A stretch of 17,580 nt of DNA from Ligaoa zhengdingensis. GTDB taxonomy: Bacteria > Bacillota > Clostridia > Oscillospirales > Ruminococcaceae. The position numbers and the translations under genes are program-made. How positions within the stretch are numbered: the first letter of the stretch is position 1; each line of letters begins with the position of its first letter. The stretch lies in contig NZ_JACRST010000034.1 of the NCBI RefSeq assembly GCF_014384885.1, positions 1-17,580 on the forward strand, written 5' to 3'. The notes beneath the pieces were generated by a model. It was not told where the DNA came from. It saw nothing but the letters and a program-made list of their open reading frames with translations, and did not search any database. Below, in pieces: positions 6,254 to 14,300 of the stretch.

Positions 6254-7852
6254 TTATCCCAACAAATATTCACATACAGCTGCAATTCCAGCATTTTTTA
6301 TTGTTCTGGCTCGTACATCTGCTACATACCTTGCCTGTTTTAACTTTTCTTCTGGCGCAGAGATCAAATCGCCAATAGTGTTAATCGAGATTTCATGCAT
6401 CTTCCGCTTCTGCCAATCAGTTAACTCAAGCAAATCTATTGATTTATCCAACTGTTCCTTAAGCGCATCCGTTTCGCTTCCAACGATCTTACCCTGAACT
6501 CCTTGATATACAGGATAATTTGCACCATATTCGCTCATTCTTCTAATATCTGATGCATTGATTATTTTCATACCTGTTGCCGACGGAGTTGCTTCAGATG
6601 CCAGTAAACACCCGAGATTTATCATGTATCGTGTTCCAATCTCACTGCGGGTTGCACGTATTCCAGAGGCATCTTCATAAATCAATCCAGAATATTCAAG
6701 TATCCTCAATGCCTCTTTAACCTCGTGAGGAGCATTATTATGAATCCAAAAGTATGCCGTTGTTCCCTTACCATTACCATTCTCAATGAAATCATCATTT
6801 TTCTTCTTCAACTCTGGAAGAACTGTGGTTTCAAGAAAATCACGCCCCCACGCAATGAAATCCCTATATCCAGGATATCTGTCTGACAGTTTGGTATGTT
6901 CTGCCCAGAGTTTTTCTCGATAATAATCTCTAAAAACTTGGTTAACCGACTTTGAATCCATCTTTTCTGCCATGGAAACGCTTGTTAAAAGATATCGGGG
7001 ATTTCCTGATGACGCATACGCGAGTAAAGTGAAATTTTCCCCATGCCTTGAAAGATTAGTCGCTAAACTACTATCATGAATCTGCTTTAATACCATTTGT
7101 TTCATAATGGATACATAGTTTGGGTCATTTACATTTCTAACCAAAGATACTTTGACAGCATCATGTACCGGCTCAAATGTTTCACCATAAACGGTTACTC
7201 CTGGATATACCGCTGCATTACATTTGATATAGGGCGATCTCAAATCCCTAAACAATGTAAAGAACTCTCTTTGTTGCTGCGGCAAAAATACATGTGCGGC
7301 TTCATCAATAAACAGAACAATACGCGAAATATCCAATTCTCCACATAAATCTTCCACTGTATTAAGAAAGTCATCTAAAGTCGGAATCTTAGTAACATCG
7401 ATCAGTTCTCCCGGTGATTTCCATGACTCTTCAAAGGCTTTTGCAATATCATCGATTTTGCTTGATTCAATAGACTCTTCGCCGGCCAACAATGACAATC
7501 CACTGGATATGGGAGATAGTTTTCCTGTTTTTTTCAACGCTCTAAGAACCTCAGAGCAAATTCGGCTGAGCATCCAGTTTTGAAACTGTTCGGGATTTGA
7601 TGTTTTAAGTAGGGAAGCTTTTCTAAATGTCAGGAACACTGGTAAGACTTTTTTCTCAGAGAATTCCTGAAGCATTTGAATCTCACTCATCTTAAACAGG
7701 AACGATTTTCCAACACCTCTGCTTCCGATTAACAAAACCGGAGAAGGTGCTTTAAGCTTATCTATAATGCTTTGCTCATATTCGGATGCTACATATAGCT
7801 CTGCTATTTGGTTGTTAGTTAACTCTTCGGTTCTAAAAATCAATTCACTCAT
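6254..7852 (-). CDS. P-loop ATPase (ORC/STAND-like AAA) with a C-terminal helix-hairpin-helix
   Basis: The 532-residue protein is the last gene of the operon. Walker A is GSRGVGKS at 43-50; Walker B is RIVLFIDEA at about 177-185; NAAVYPGVTVYG at 212-223 is a likely sensor strand. The order, with an acidic pair DE after the Walker B strand and a downstream winged-helix-like stretch (EALRILEYSGLIYEDASG), fits ORC1/Cdc6-like and related AAA ATPases. Residues about 475-532 (ELTDWQKRKMHEISINTIGDL ... LKQARYVADVRARTIKNAG) resemble the helix-hairpin-helix of the RNA polymerase alpha C-terminal domain, a DNA-contact module. The start at 7852 is one base after the upstream stop (TAA-T-ATG), strong evidence of a coupled pair. 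Sequence is AT-rich compared with Res (21 of 60 bases G or C at 6241-6300). I infer a nucleotide-driven sensor or switch; the exact role is unknown. Confidence 0.75.
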   Translation of the reverse strand: MSELIFRTEELTNNQIAELYVASEYEQSIIDKLKAPSPVLLIGSRGVGKSFLFKMSEIQMLQEFSEKKVLPVFLTFRKASLLKTSNPEQFQNWMLSRICSEVLRALKKTGKLSPISSGLSLLAGEESIESSKIDDIAKAFEESWKSPGELIDVTKIPTLDDFLNTVEDLCGELDISRIVLFIDEAAHVFLPQQQREFFTLFRDLRSPYIKCNAAVYPGVTVYGETFEPVHDAVKVSLVRNVNDPNYVSIMKQMVLKQIHDSSLATNLSRHGENFTLLAYASSGNPRYLLTSVSMAEKMDSKSVNQVFRDYYREKLWAEHTKLSDRYPGYRDFIAWGRDFLETTVLPELKKKNDDFIENGNGKGTTAYFWIHNNAPHEVKEALRILEYSGLIYEDASGIRATRSEIGTRYMINLGCLLASEATPSATGMKIINASDIRRMSEYGANYPVYQGVQGKIVGSETDALKEQLDKSIDLLELTDWQKRKMHEISINTIGDLISAPEEKLKQARYVADVRARTIKNAGIAAVCEYLLG

Positions 7853-7853
7853 A

Positions 7854-8576
7854 TTAATCTACTCCTCCAAGGGAAAGTAACTGTTGGATTTCCGGCAATG
7901 TTCCCAAGTTGTCGGAAATAATTGACTCAAGCGCAGCAGTTGCCTCGGGCTTATTAAATATATGCCTAAATCTGATGAACAAAGCCATACAAATCAGATA
8001 TTGTATGCTTGAAAAATACTCTATATACCGTTCGACGGCACTTTCGTCAAACAAAAGATTATCCGGTAGTGTGCTTAACTTCTCAAAATTACCATGTACG
8101 TACTCCGAACATTCTCTGTATACATTCTTTGCAATTGTGAGAAGTTCCACACTCCTAACCTCATCTAAATCCTCTGCATACACGCGGATAAATTGTGTTC
8201 CGAATATACCATTTTGATCGTCTACAATTTGCGTCCATGACATATCATATCGCCCAACTTGCCAGAGCTTATACCTATAATCGTTAGTTGACAACAAGAT
8301 GGCAAATAACATATGCTCCAAAAATTGCCGCATAGTTGTTATTGCCTCCTTATAAAAGCCTTGAGCACACATATAAATCGAGTTTATGCATTCGGTTTGG
8401 GCTTCCTTAACTAAAATATAGCCTTGCAAGTTATCACAATAAGACACCCACTTATGCAGATCATCAGCAAAAGTAATACATTTACTGAGCGTTTCGAGTT
8501 TCCCAGAAGAATAAAGCAAATCGATGTTTTCTTTTGTCTTTCCGCATATCTTCTGTAGGGTTTCGTAATTTGTCAT
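7854..8576 (-). CDS. HEPN-like helical protein partnered with the ATPase
   Basis: The 240-residue protein is predicted almost entirely helical. A conserved-looking helix GFYKEAITTMRQFLEHMLFA (about 73-92) and a later RECSEYVHG (R154, H161) recall HEPN folds, whose RNase members carry an R-x4-6-H motif on the last helices. I also recall SEYVHG-type segments from DUF5677-like proteins. The arginine-histidine spacing (six residues between) is within the HEPN range. If it is an RNase, the ATPase encoded one base downstream would be a natural regulator, as in other toxin-like defense pairs. This is inference: the match is by motif only. The ATG at 8576-8574 has only a weak AAAGG site, so it may depend on translation from the DUF2971 gene 47 bases upstream. 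No membrane segment is seen. Confidence 0.6.
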   Translation of the reverse strand: MTNYETLQKICGKTKENIDLLYSSGKLETLSKCITFADDLHKWVSYCDNLQGYILVKEAQTECINSIYMCAQGFYKEAITTMRQFLEHMLFAILLSTNDYRYKLWQVGRYDMSWTQIVDDQNGIFGTQFIRVYAEDLDEVRSVELLTIAKNVYRECSEYVHGNFEKLSTLPDNLLFDESAVERYIEYFSSIQYLICMALFIRFRHIFNKPEATAALESIISDNLGTLPEIQQLLSLGGVD

Positions 8577-8623
8577 TTCAACATCTGCCTTTGTATCAGT
8601 TTTATCTTTTGCAATCCTATGTT

Positions 8624-9571
8624 TTAAACACTATCATTCATGTTTCTTGCCGTCAGAGCATACTGCTCACTACGCTCGTCAAATTCCATCCGGTAGACGG
8701 GGATTTTCCAAGAGGCTGCAATTTTTATTAGCCTTTCTGCATGGCGCGGAGCACAATTCATGCCAATGAAAATTTCTTTGGGTCTTGCTTCGATATATGG
8801 CATTCCTGCAGCAATAGCCCCTGTCGTACATCTGAACTCTTGTTCATAACTCCACGACGTATGCTTTAGATTACAGAGCAGGCATGCCATGAAAACAATT
8901 GTAAGATCGTCAAGGATTATTTCTTTGTTTCCTGATGTTGTCTGGCGATCAATCGTGTCTGCTGTTTTTTGCGCTTGGGTTTTCATCAAACTGGTAACAT
9001 CCAAGCGAATATCCGTATACTGCACCGGAAAAGTACAACTGCTCAGACCAATATTTGCCTTCATATCATATGAAACACAAAATCCCGCATGGTTATTGCT
9101 ATAATGGGCCCACATCGGCATGGACTGAATACCATTTGAGGTTAATGACGCAGCTTTAATGTAAGCGTTAAAACTATCAATAAACCTGCCTCCGTGCGGC
9201 TTCAGCCGCTCAATATCCGCCAGTTGTGTAGCATCATAGAAAAAGCCCTGGCCATCGAATGGGTCGTTAAAATCTTTTATATCCGACATATATATCTGAC
9301 CGTCACTCAAAGTCTGAAACTTTTTCATGTTTGAAGTTTCGTTATCTGAAAGTGAATAATACTTATAAAGCACATCAGGAATATGCATTCTGGTGATCCG
9401 ATATATGGTCTTAAATACCTCTGCTTTAACAGTACTATCATCGGACATATTTAAGATATGCAATGCCTTGAAATAATCCATAGGATGTTCCTTACGCCAT
9501 TTTTCCAGCTCCCAGTTTCCTTCATCAACGGTTTCTGTCGGCAACTCAAAATGCAAATCTTCAATTTTCAT
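8624..9571 (-). CDS. DUF2971 family protein
   Basis: The 315-residue protein carries the DUF2971 signatures: LYKYYSL near 68-74, then DGQIYMSDIKDFNDPFDG (about 90-107), MWAHYSNNHAGFCVSYD (153-169) and WSYEQEFRC later. DUF2971 proteins are of unknown biochemical function and are often seen in or near defense islands. About 65 residues precede the conserved part and are not recognised. The ATG at 9571-9569 is preferred because it follows the Res stop (TGA at 9585-9583) by 11 bases, with AGGAG overlapping that stop region, which suggests reinitiation; an in-frame ATG at 9610 would overlap Res. Its sequence is more AT-rich than Res. No signal or membrane segment is present. Confidence 0.75.
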   Translation of the reverse strand: MKIEDLHFELPTETVDEGNWELEKWRKEHPMDYFKALHILNMSDDSTVKAEVFKTIYRITRMHIPDVLYKYYSLSDNETSNMKKFQTLSDGQIYMSDIKDFNDPFDGQGFFYDATQLADIERLKPHGGRFIDSFNAYIKAASLTSNGIQSMPMWAHYSNNHAGFCVSYDMKANIGLSSCTFPVQYTDIRLDVTSLMKTQAQKTADTIDRQTTSGNKEIILDDLTIVFMACLLCNLKHTSWSYEQEFRCTTGAIAAGMPYIEARPKEIFIGMNCAPRHAERLIKIAASWKIPVYRMEFDERSEQYALTARNMNDSV

Positions 9572-9582
9572 AAGCGTTTCTC

Positions 9583-11793
9583 TCAAAACTCCTGCGTTAG
9601 CGGCACCCAATGCTCATCAGCCATATCCTCGGCAAACTCTGTATTGTTGATATAAAGCTGATTATCCTTATCCCGCACGAAGCCCCAATGCAGGTCGTGC
9701 TTGGCAGCATAAACCTTAAACGCATTGAACTTGTTCTCGATCTGACGGTCGATGTTTTTGTCCTGACCCCTGGCTTCGCCGCCCTTGGTTTCGATAATCC
9801 AGACGGTGCCATCCTTTTTCATTACAATGTAATCAGCGTAGAAAAGCCACTGTTTCTGGATTCCGTCCACATAGACAATGGAAAAATACTGCTGCCCGGT
9901 ATCGCCGTTCTTATATACCCATTCAATGTCGTCTCTGCCCTCACAATGCCGCTCAAACAGCATTTCGCTGGTGCTGCGAACAAGGCTGGTTGCAAAGCCG
10001 GAGGTGTATTCATGGTAAGCATTGGACAGGTATTCCACTTCGCCCTTGACATTGGGATCGTAACGGAAGAAATCCTGCTCCGGGATACGGAAAGTGCTTT
10101 TCTTCGGGTGCATTTGCATGCTCATCTGTACTGTCATCTGCGCCGTAACCTCGCGGAATTCTTCTTTCAGCTTGTGCTGGTTGTTGATGACAAAAGCATA
10201 AAACTCCGCTGTTTCCAGGGCAAGCAGCTTTCTTCCGGAAGCGCCGCCCTTTCGGAACAAGCGCTCAAGAATCGTTTTCACCTTGTTCTGTGCCATGCCG
10301 ATAGAGCTCTTGATGGCATCAACGCTATGCATGAGCTGCATACCATGCTTATGGGTGTCAATGCGCTTATGGGTCGTGATATAGTTGTGGCTGTCTGCCA
10401 ATGCCGAAGTGCGCACAAATTCCCCCTGCAAAGCCTGTCCGTGAATTTCTGCACCGAAGATGTATCCGGCATCGGCCAGGAGCATTTGATTTTGTTTCTT
10501 GTCGCTGCTCAGATGATACTTGGCAACCAATGCTTCGTAAATCTTGATGAGCACCTCGCGCTCACCCAGGCCGTCAAAGTCCATATCCCGGACTTCTTTC
10601 TCCAGTGTGAAGGTCTTACACTTATCCTTCAGAAATAGACGGCGGGTTTCATAAGCTTTATCAATGCTGGACAGCAGACCGGCCTTATACTTCTCGTCGA
10701 AGGTGTACACATAGCAGAAGTCCAGCAGATCATCTTCATAATGCTTTGCTTCGGGCATACGGCGGATACGGCCGATGGTCTGGATTTCAAAGCCCTCATT
10801 CATGCCTTCACGCAGCTTCACCAGAATCTTTGCGCGGGGACAGTCCCAGCCGGTGCTGATGGCCTGCTTCATCAGCAGAAACACCGGGGTGGCATCATTC
10901 TCGGTCAGATTGTCAGGTAAGTCACGCTTGTCCTCGCTCATCCAGATACTGACCATGCCGTTGTCATAGGTATAGCCCATGCTTTCCAGCTTGGCTTCCA
11001 CTGCACGGATGGTTTCCGGCTGACCGTTGGGGAACTGAATCAGCACCAAAGGCCGGATGCTTTTACCCAGTTCCTTGTACCGAGCAGCAATCGCCTTGCG
11101 CTTGGCATCGGCCAAGTCCAAAAGGCACTCGTAATCATTGGTGATCTCCATGCCGTCCACCAGTCCCTCATTCACATAGAGGGCCTTGGTGATCAGACCG
11201 GCATTGATAACATCCACTTCGTCAATTTCAAAATACTCATACCGCTTGTTCTCCACGGCAGTAGCACTGACACGAATGATGTTCTTAGCGGAGAAAGCAT
11301 CAATGATGGTCTTTGCTTTTGCGGTGTTGTTGGAGTGTTCCTCGTCAATGATAACGATAAATTCCGTTCCGGCACGGTGTGCTTCCGCAATGCGGTCAAA
11401 GAGATTCTTCCGCTCGCTGTCCCGGATGGCGGTATTACCCTTCTTCGTCACCAGCTCCCAGTTAATGAAGGTGGTGCTTTCGGCATCGAAGCCATTCTGG
11501 AGGGCATCGAACAGGTTCTGGGTATAGCGGTGGGGTGCGAACTTCCGCATCTTCTGACGGCTCTGTTCTTCCAGATCGCCCTTGCCGGGGCACAACCAGA
11601 TAAAAGCGGTGCGGCTGTTGACCTTGGTCAGGTATTCTTCGATGAAGTCAATCAGAATGATGGTCTTACCGGAGCCGGTGGGAGATTTCACAATAACAGT
11701 CTGCTTAGAGCGGCTGTCGGTTACGATATCCAGCAGCTTGATGACCGCCTTTTCCTGAAAATCAAATAGATTGATGTTGATACCGCTTACCAT
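9583..11793 (-). CDS. res: Type III restriction enzyme Res subunit (SF2 helicase/translocase with PD-(D/E)XK nuclease)
   Basis: Res hydrolyses ATP to move along or switch on DNA and cuts it when the Mod partner recognises unmethylated, suitably oriented sites. In the 736 residues, all superfamily 2 motifs are visible: Walker A SPTGSGKT (37-44), motif II DEEH (150-153), motif III SATA (176-179), motif V AISTGWDCPRA (311-321) and motif VI QTIGRIRR (338-345). The nuclease signature is at the C-terminus: D654 in ADYIV, then WIIETKGG with E668-x-K670. This is shorter than EcoP15I Res (about 970 residues), but no core motif is missing. ATG 11793-11791 follows GGAGGTGGGCGAAAC and overlaps the Mod stop by seven bases (ATGGTAA), so Mod and Res are translationally coupled in a fixed ratio. 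The gene is about 50 percent GC in a sampled segment. Confidence 0.9.
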   Translation of the reverse strand: MVSGININLFDFQEKAVIKLLDIVTDSRSKQTVIVKSPTGSGKTIILIDFIEEYLTKVNSRTAFIWLCPGKGDLEEQSRQKMRKFAPHRYTQNLFDALQNGFDAESTTFINWELVTKKGNTAIRDSERKNLFDRIAEAHRAGTEFIVIIDEEHSNNTAKAKTIIDAFSAKNIIRVSATAVENKRYEYFEIDEVDVINAGLITKALYVNEGLVDGMEITNDYECLLDLADAKRKAIAARYKELGKSIRPLVLIQFPNGQPETIRAVEAKLESMGYTYDNGMVSIWMSEDKRDLPDNLTENDATPVFLLMKQAISTGWDCPRAKILVKLREGMNEGFEIQTIGRIRRMPEAKHYEDDLLDFCYVYTFDEKYKAGLLSSIDKAYETRRLFLKDKCKTFTLEKEVRDMDFDGLGEREVLIKIYEALVAKYHLSSDKKQNQMLLADAGYIFGAEIHGQALQGEFVRTSALADSHNYITTHKRIDTHKHGMQLMHSVDAIKSSIGMAQNKVKTILERLFRKGGASGRKLLALETAEFYAFVINNQHKLKEEFREVTAQMTVQMSMQMHPKKSTFRIPEQDFFRYDPNVKGEVEYLSNAYHEYTSGFATSLVRSTSEMLFERHCEGRDDIEWVYKNGDTGQQYFSIVYVDGIQKQWLFYADYIVMKKDGTVWIIETKGGEARGQDKNIDRQIENKFNAFKVYAAKHDLHWGFVRDKDNQLYINNTEFAEDMADEHWVPLTQEF

Positions 11794-13790
11794 GTTTCGC
11801 CCACCTCCTTCAGTTCAAAGTTAAAGTAATAGTCGGGAATGGTGTGAATTTCCACACCTGTAAAGAGTGCGTTCTGCTCCGTGGTGAACAGAACTTCCTT
11901 GGAAGCATAGATGGCCCTTACGCCCTCGTATTCACTCCAATGTGCCTGCAATTCGTCGGCTTCTTCGTCGCTCATAACCATCAGATACTGGCTGCCGTCG
12001 ATTTTAACACCATGCTCCAACTGAATCATTTCCCGGATGTGTTCCAAAAGAGCATCAGACAAATACTCCTCATCTTTTGCAATAAAATCCGTCTGATAGA
12101 ACAACAGGTTTGCAGCAATGCCTTCCACGGTGATAGGTTTACTGAGACCATAGAGATACACATGTCCATTTTTGATTTCCGTCGAGAACTTATGGAACTC
12201 TCCTTCGTGGTCAGCCTTTTCACTGACTATTTCATCATATATGGTAGGTTTTTTAAGGCCTGACATTGTAATTTTTCTGTCCAACAAGACTGTGCACGCC
12301 TGATTATTGTATGCATAAATGCTTCCATCAGGTCTTTTGCCGGAGATAATTGTGCTTACGCGAGGATATGTAACAGAATCACAAATGTTGTTCTCGTTAT
12401 TGGTGCAGAGAATGAAGCGCCGGGTTCCATTGTCCTCGCGGTTCAATTCAAGCACAGCTTGTGCTGTAGTTCCCGATCCAGCAAAAAAGTCTAAGATAAG
12501 ACTATCAGATTTAGAGACTCTATGCAAAACTTCCTTTATCAATGCTACTGGCTTCGGGAAAGGAAAATCCACTTTGCGGTCAAATACTTTTTTAATATCT
12601 TTAGATCCGGCTGATGTTAGAAATTTGTTATCCGCCCAAATTGTAGGAATACTACTTGCTGCCGTCTTAAAACCAACAACCTCAAGCGTAGGAATCAATT
12701 CATTCGGCTGATAGGTTTCCAACTCTCCGTTTTCAATTTGCTCGATAATACCACCGGACAAATACTGAATAGTATATCTATTCTTTCCCTTCTTGTTGGG
12801 TACGACTTTGATATAGCCTAAATCCCAATTCTGTTTCAGTTTTTCTGAAATCAACCGCCAAACACAAGCATCACCCTTTTGCGTGATAGGCCAAATCGCA
12901 ACCGTCCCTTCTGGTGCTTCGCTGTAGTCAAACTGAAAGTCTGCTTTTTCGCCAGTATAGCTACCATCATCTATACGTTCCTGCAAAGACTTGCCACACC
13001 CAACAATTCTTCCATCCATATCGACAAAAATAGGATATGCTTGATTGGGTCGCTGCGTCTGATTGAATCCTGAGAGATTCATGCCATGATACGGTGTGCT
13101 GTAATCCTTTTTTTCAGAGGCAAGTTCAAATGGCTCAAATTCAGGGGGGGTAATGAACACAATGTATTCCTGAACATAGGTGAAGCCGTTTTGCACAGCG
13201 TTGCCGCTTGATGTTTGAATAGTTACACAAACTACATTTTTAGTGGAGAACATTTCTTGACAAAGGGACATTAGATTGTTTACTTCCTGATACCCAATGC
13301 TGATTGCCATAACGCCGTCTTTGCTCAGTAGTTCTCCTGCAATCTGTAGGCGCTCAGCCATAAATGAAAGCCATTTGCTATGCTGAAATCCATCGGTAGC
13401 ATCAATTCGCTTATCATCATAGATGAAATCCTTGTTTTTCGTGTTGTATGGAGGATCGATGTAGATTACATCAATTTTGCCACGATGGGTCTTACTAAGC
13501 AAATGAAGTGAATGCAGGTTATCTCCTTCCAAAATGAAGTTATAACCCTGGCCAGGTGCCGCAGTGATTTCCCGCTCCGGCACCTCAGTGAACACGGGAA
13601 TATTATCCCGCATCATCACATCCACGGCTTCTTCATGCTGCTCCCACACAAGGCCATACTTCTTGGAGGTCAACTCGCTTTCAATCTCACCCAAGGCAAT
13701 GAGCATATCGTCATCATCCCGGTGCTCGTCCTTTATTTTCTGCAAGAACGCCAGCATGCGCTCTCGTTTCAATTGAGATAGGTTAGGCAT
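11787..13790 (-). CDS. mod: Type III DNA adenine methyltransferase, Mod subunit
   Basis: Mod provides site recognition for the Mod-Res complex and methylates adenine N6 on one strand. The 667-residue protein has DPPYNT (112-117) before the SAM-binding DFFAGSGTTAQA (434-445), the beta-class amino-methyltransferase order. Residues TDGFQHSKWLSFM (132-144) are a typical Mod segment. The target recognition domain should lie between these motifs, about 190-400. Base composition changes along the gene: at 12601-12660, inside that region, 23 of 60 bases are G or C, against 32 of 60 at 13561-13620, in the N-terminal part. That fits exchange of the recognition domain. ATG 13790-13788 follows AGGAGG and is only two bases after the zinc-ribbon stop. 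The frame is intact. The recognition sequence cannot be read from the protein. Confidence 0.92.
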   Translation of the reverse strand: MPNLSQLKRERMLAFLQKIKDEHRDDDDMLIALGEIESELTSKKYGLVWEQHEEAVDVMMRDNIPVFTEVPEREITAAPGQGYNFILEGDNLHSLHLLSKTHRGKIDVIYIDPPYNTKNKDFIYDDKRIDATDGFQHSKWLSFMAERLQIAGELLSKDGVMAISIGYQEVNNLMSLCQEMFSTKNVVCVTIQTSSGNAVQNGFTYVQEYIVFITPPEFEPFELASEKKDYSTPYHGMNLSGFNQTQRPNQAYPIFVDMDGRIVGCGKSLQERIDDGSYTGEKADFQFDYSEAPEGTVAIWPITQKGDACVWRLISEKLKQNWDLGYIKVVPNKKGKNRYTIQYLSGGIIEQIENGELETYQPNELIPTLEVVGFKTAASSIPTIWADNKFLTSAGSKDIKKVFDRKVDFPFPKPVALIKEVLHRVSKSDSLILDFFAGSGTTAQAVLELNREDNGTRRFILCTNNENNICDSVTYPRVSTIISGKRPDGSIYAYNNQACTVLLDRKITMSGLKKPTIYDEIVSEKADHEGEFHKFSTEIKNGHVYLYGLSKPITVEGIAANLLFYQTDFIAKDEEYLSDALLEHIREMIQLEHGVKIDGSQYLMVMSDEEADELQAHWSEYEGVRAIYASKEVLFTTEQNALFTGVEIHTIPDYYFNFELKEVGETW

Positions 13791-13792
13791 TC

Positions 13793-14275
13793 TTATTCCT
13801 CCTGCGCAAGACCGAGCATCTGCTCCACTTCTTTATGGTTTTCATTTACTTTGTCCAGAAACAACGCACGCAAGCTATCTAATGTCAGATCCAGTTTATC
13901 AATGTTTCCATCTTGGGCATCACTGTTTACCAGAAGATAGAACTTATCGATTAAAGCTGCAAGTCTGCTCTGCACCTCTGGAGAAGCGGAACGATACACT
14001 TCGTTCAGATGCTCCATATCAGAGGAGAACAAGTCAGCAGCGATGATTGCAGTTCCAGCAGTACAGTTTTCTTCTGTATGAATTCCGTACACACTCACAC
14101 TATCTGTCCTACTAACATTTGTATAGAACGACTCCGTAATTGCCCTAATTCGAGCCACATCGCTAAAGCTAAGATGACTTCCACACTTAGGACACTTATC
14201 TACACCATACTCATTGTTGGTAAAGTCTACGCGGAAAGCCTTGCCGCAGGAACGGCATTTCAATTCAATATACAT
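13793..14275 (-). CDS. Zinc-ribbon protein of the restriction operon
   Basis: The start ATG at 14275-14273 is preferred because GTGGAG lies seven bases upstream; starts at 14299 and 14311 have no such site. The 160-residue product opens with a zinc ribbon: Cys7 and Cys10 (CRSC), then Cys28 and Cys31 (CPKC). The remainder is helical, with a long acidic C-terminus (VQSRLAALIDKFYLLVNSD, then DKLDLTLDSLRALFLDKVNEN). The family is not recognised. Its stop is two bases before the mod start, so it is made with Mod. It may bind nucleic acid or hold a complex together; which it does cannot be told from sequence. No membrane segment is present. Confidence 0.7.
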   Translation of the reverse strand: MYIELKCRSCGKAFRVDFTNNEYGVDKCPKCGSHLSFSDVARIRAITESFYTNVSRTDSVSVYGIHTEENCTAGTAIIAADLFSSDMEHLNEVYRSASPEVQSRLAALIDKFYLLVNSDAQDGNIDKLDLTLDSLRALFLDKVNENHKEVEQMLGLAQEE

Positions 14276-14300
14276 ATTAATCTCCACTTCGGCATTCATA

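Noticed and set aside
9610..10638. Long plus-strand open frame of 342 codons opposite res
   Set aside because: It is antisense to the helicase/nuclease gene, has no recognisable domain, and lacks a ribosome binding site; it is a shadow of the coding strand.
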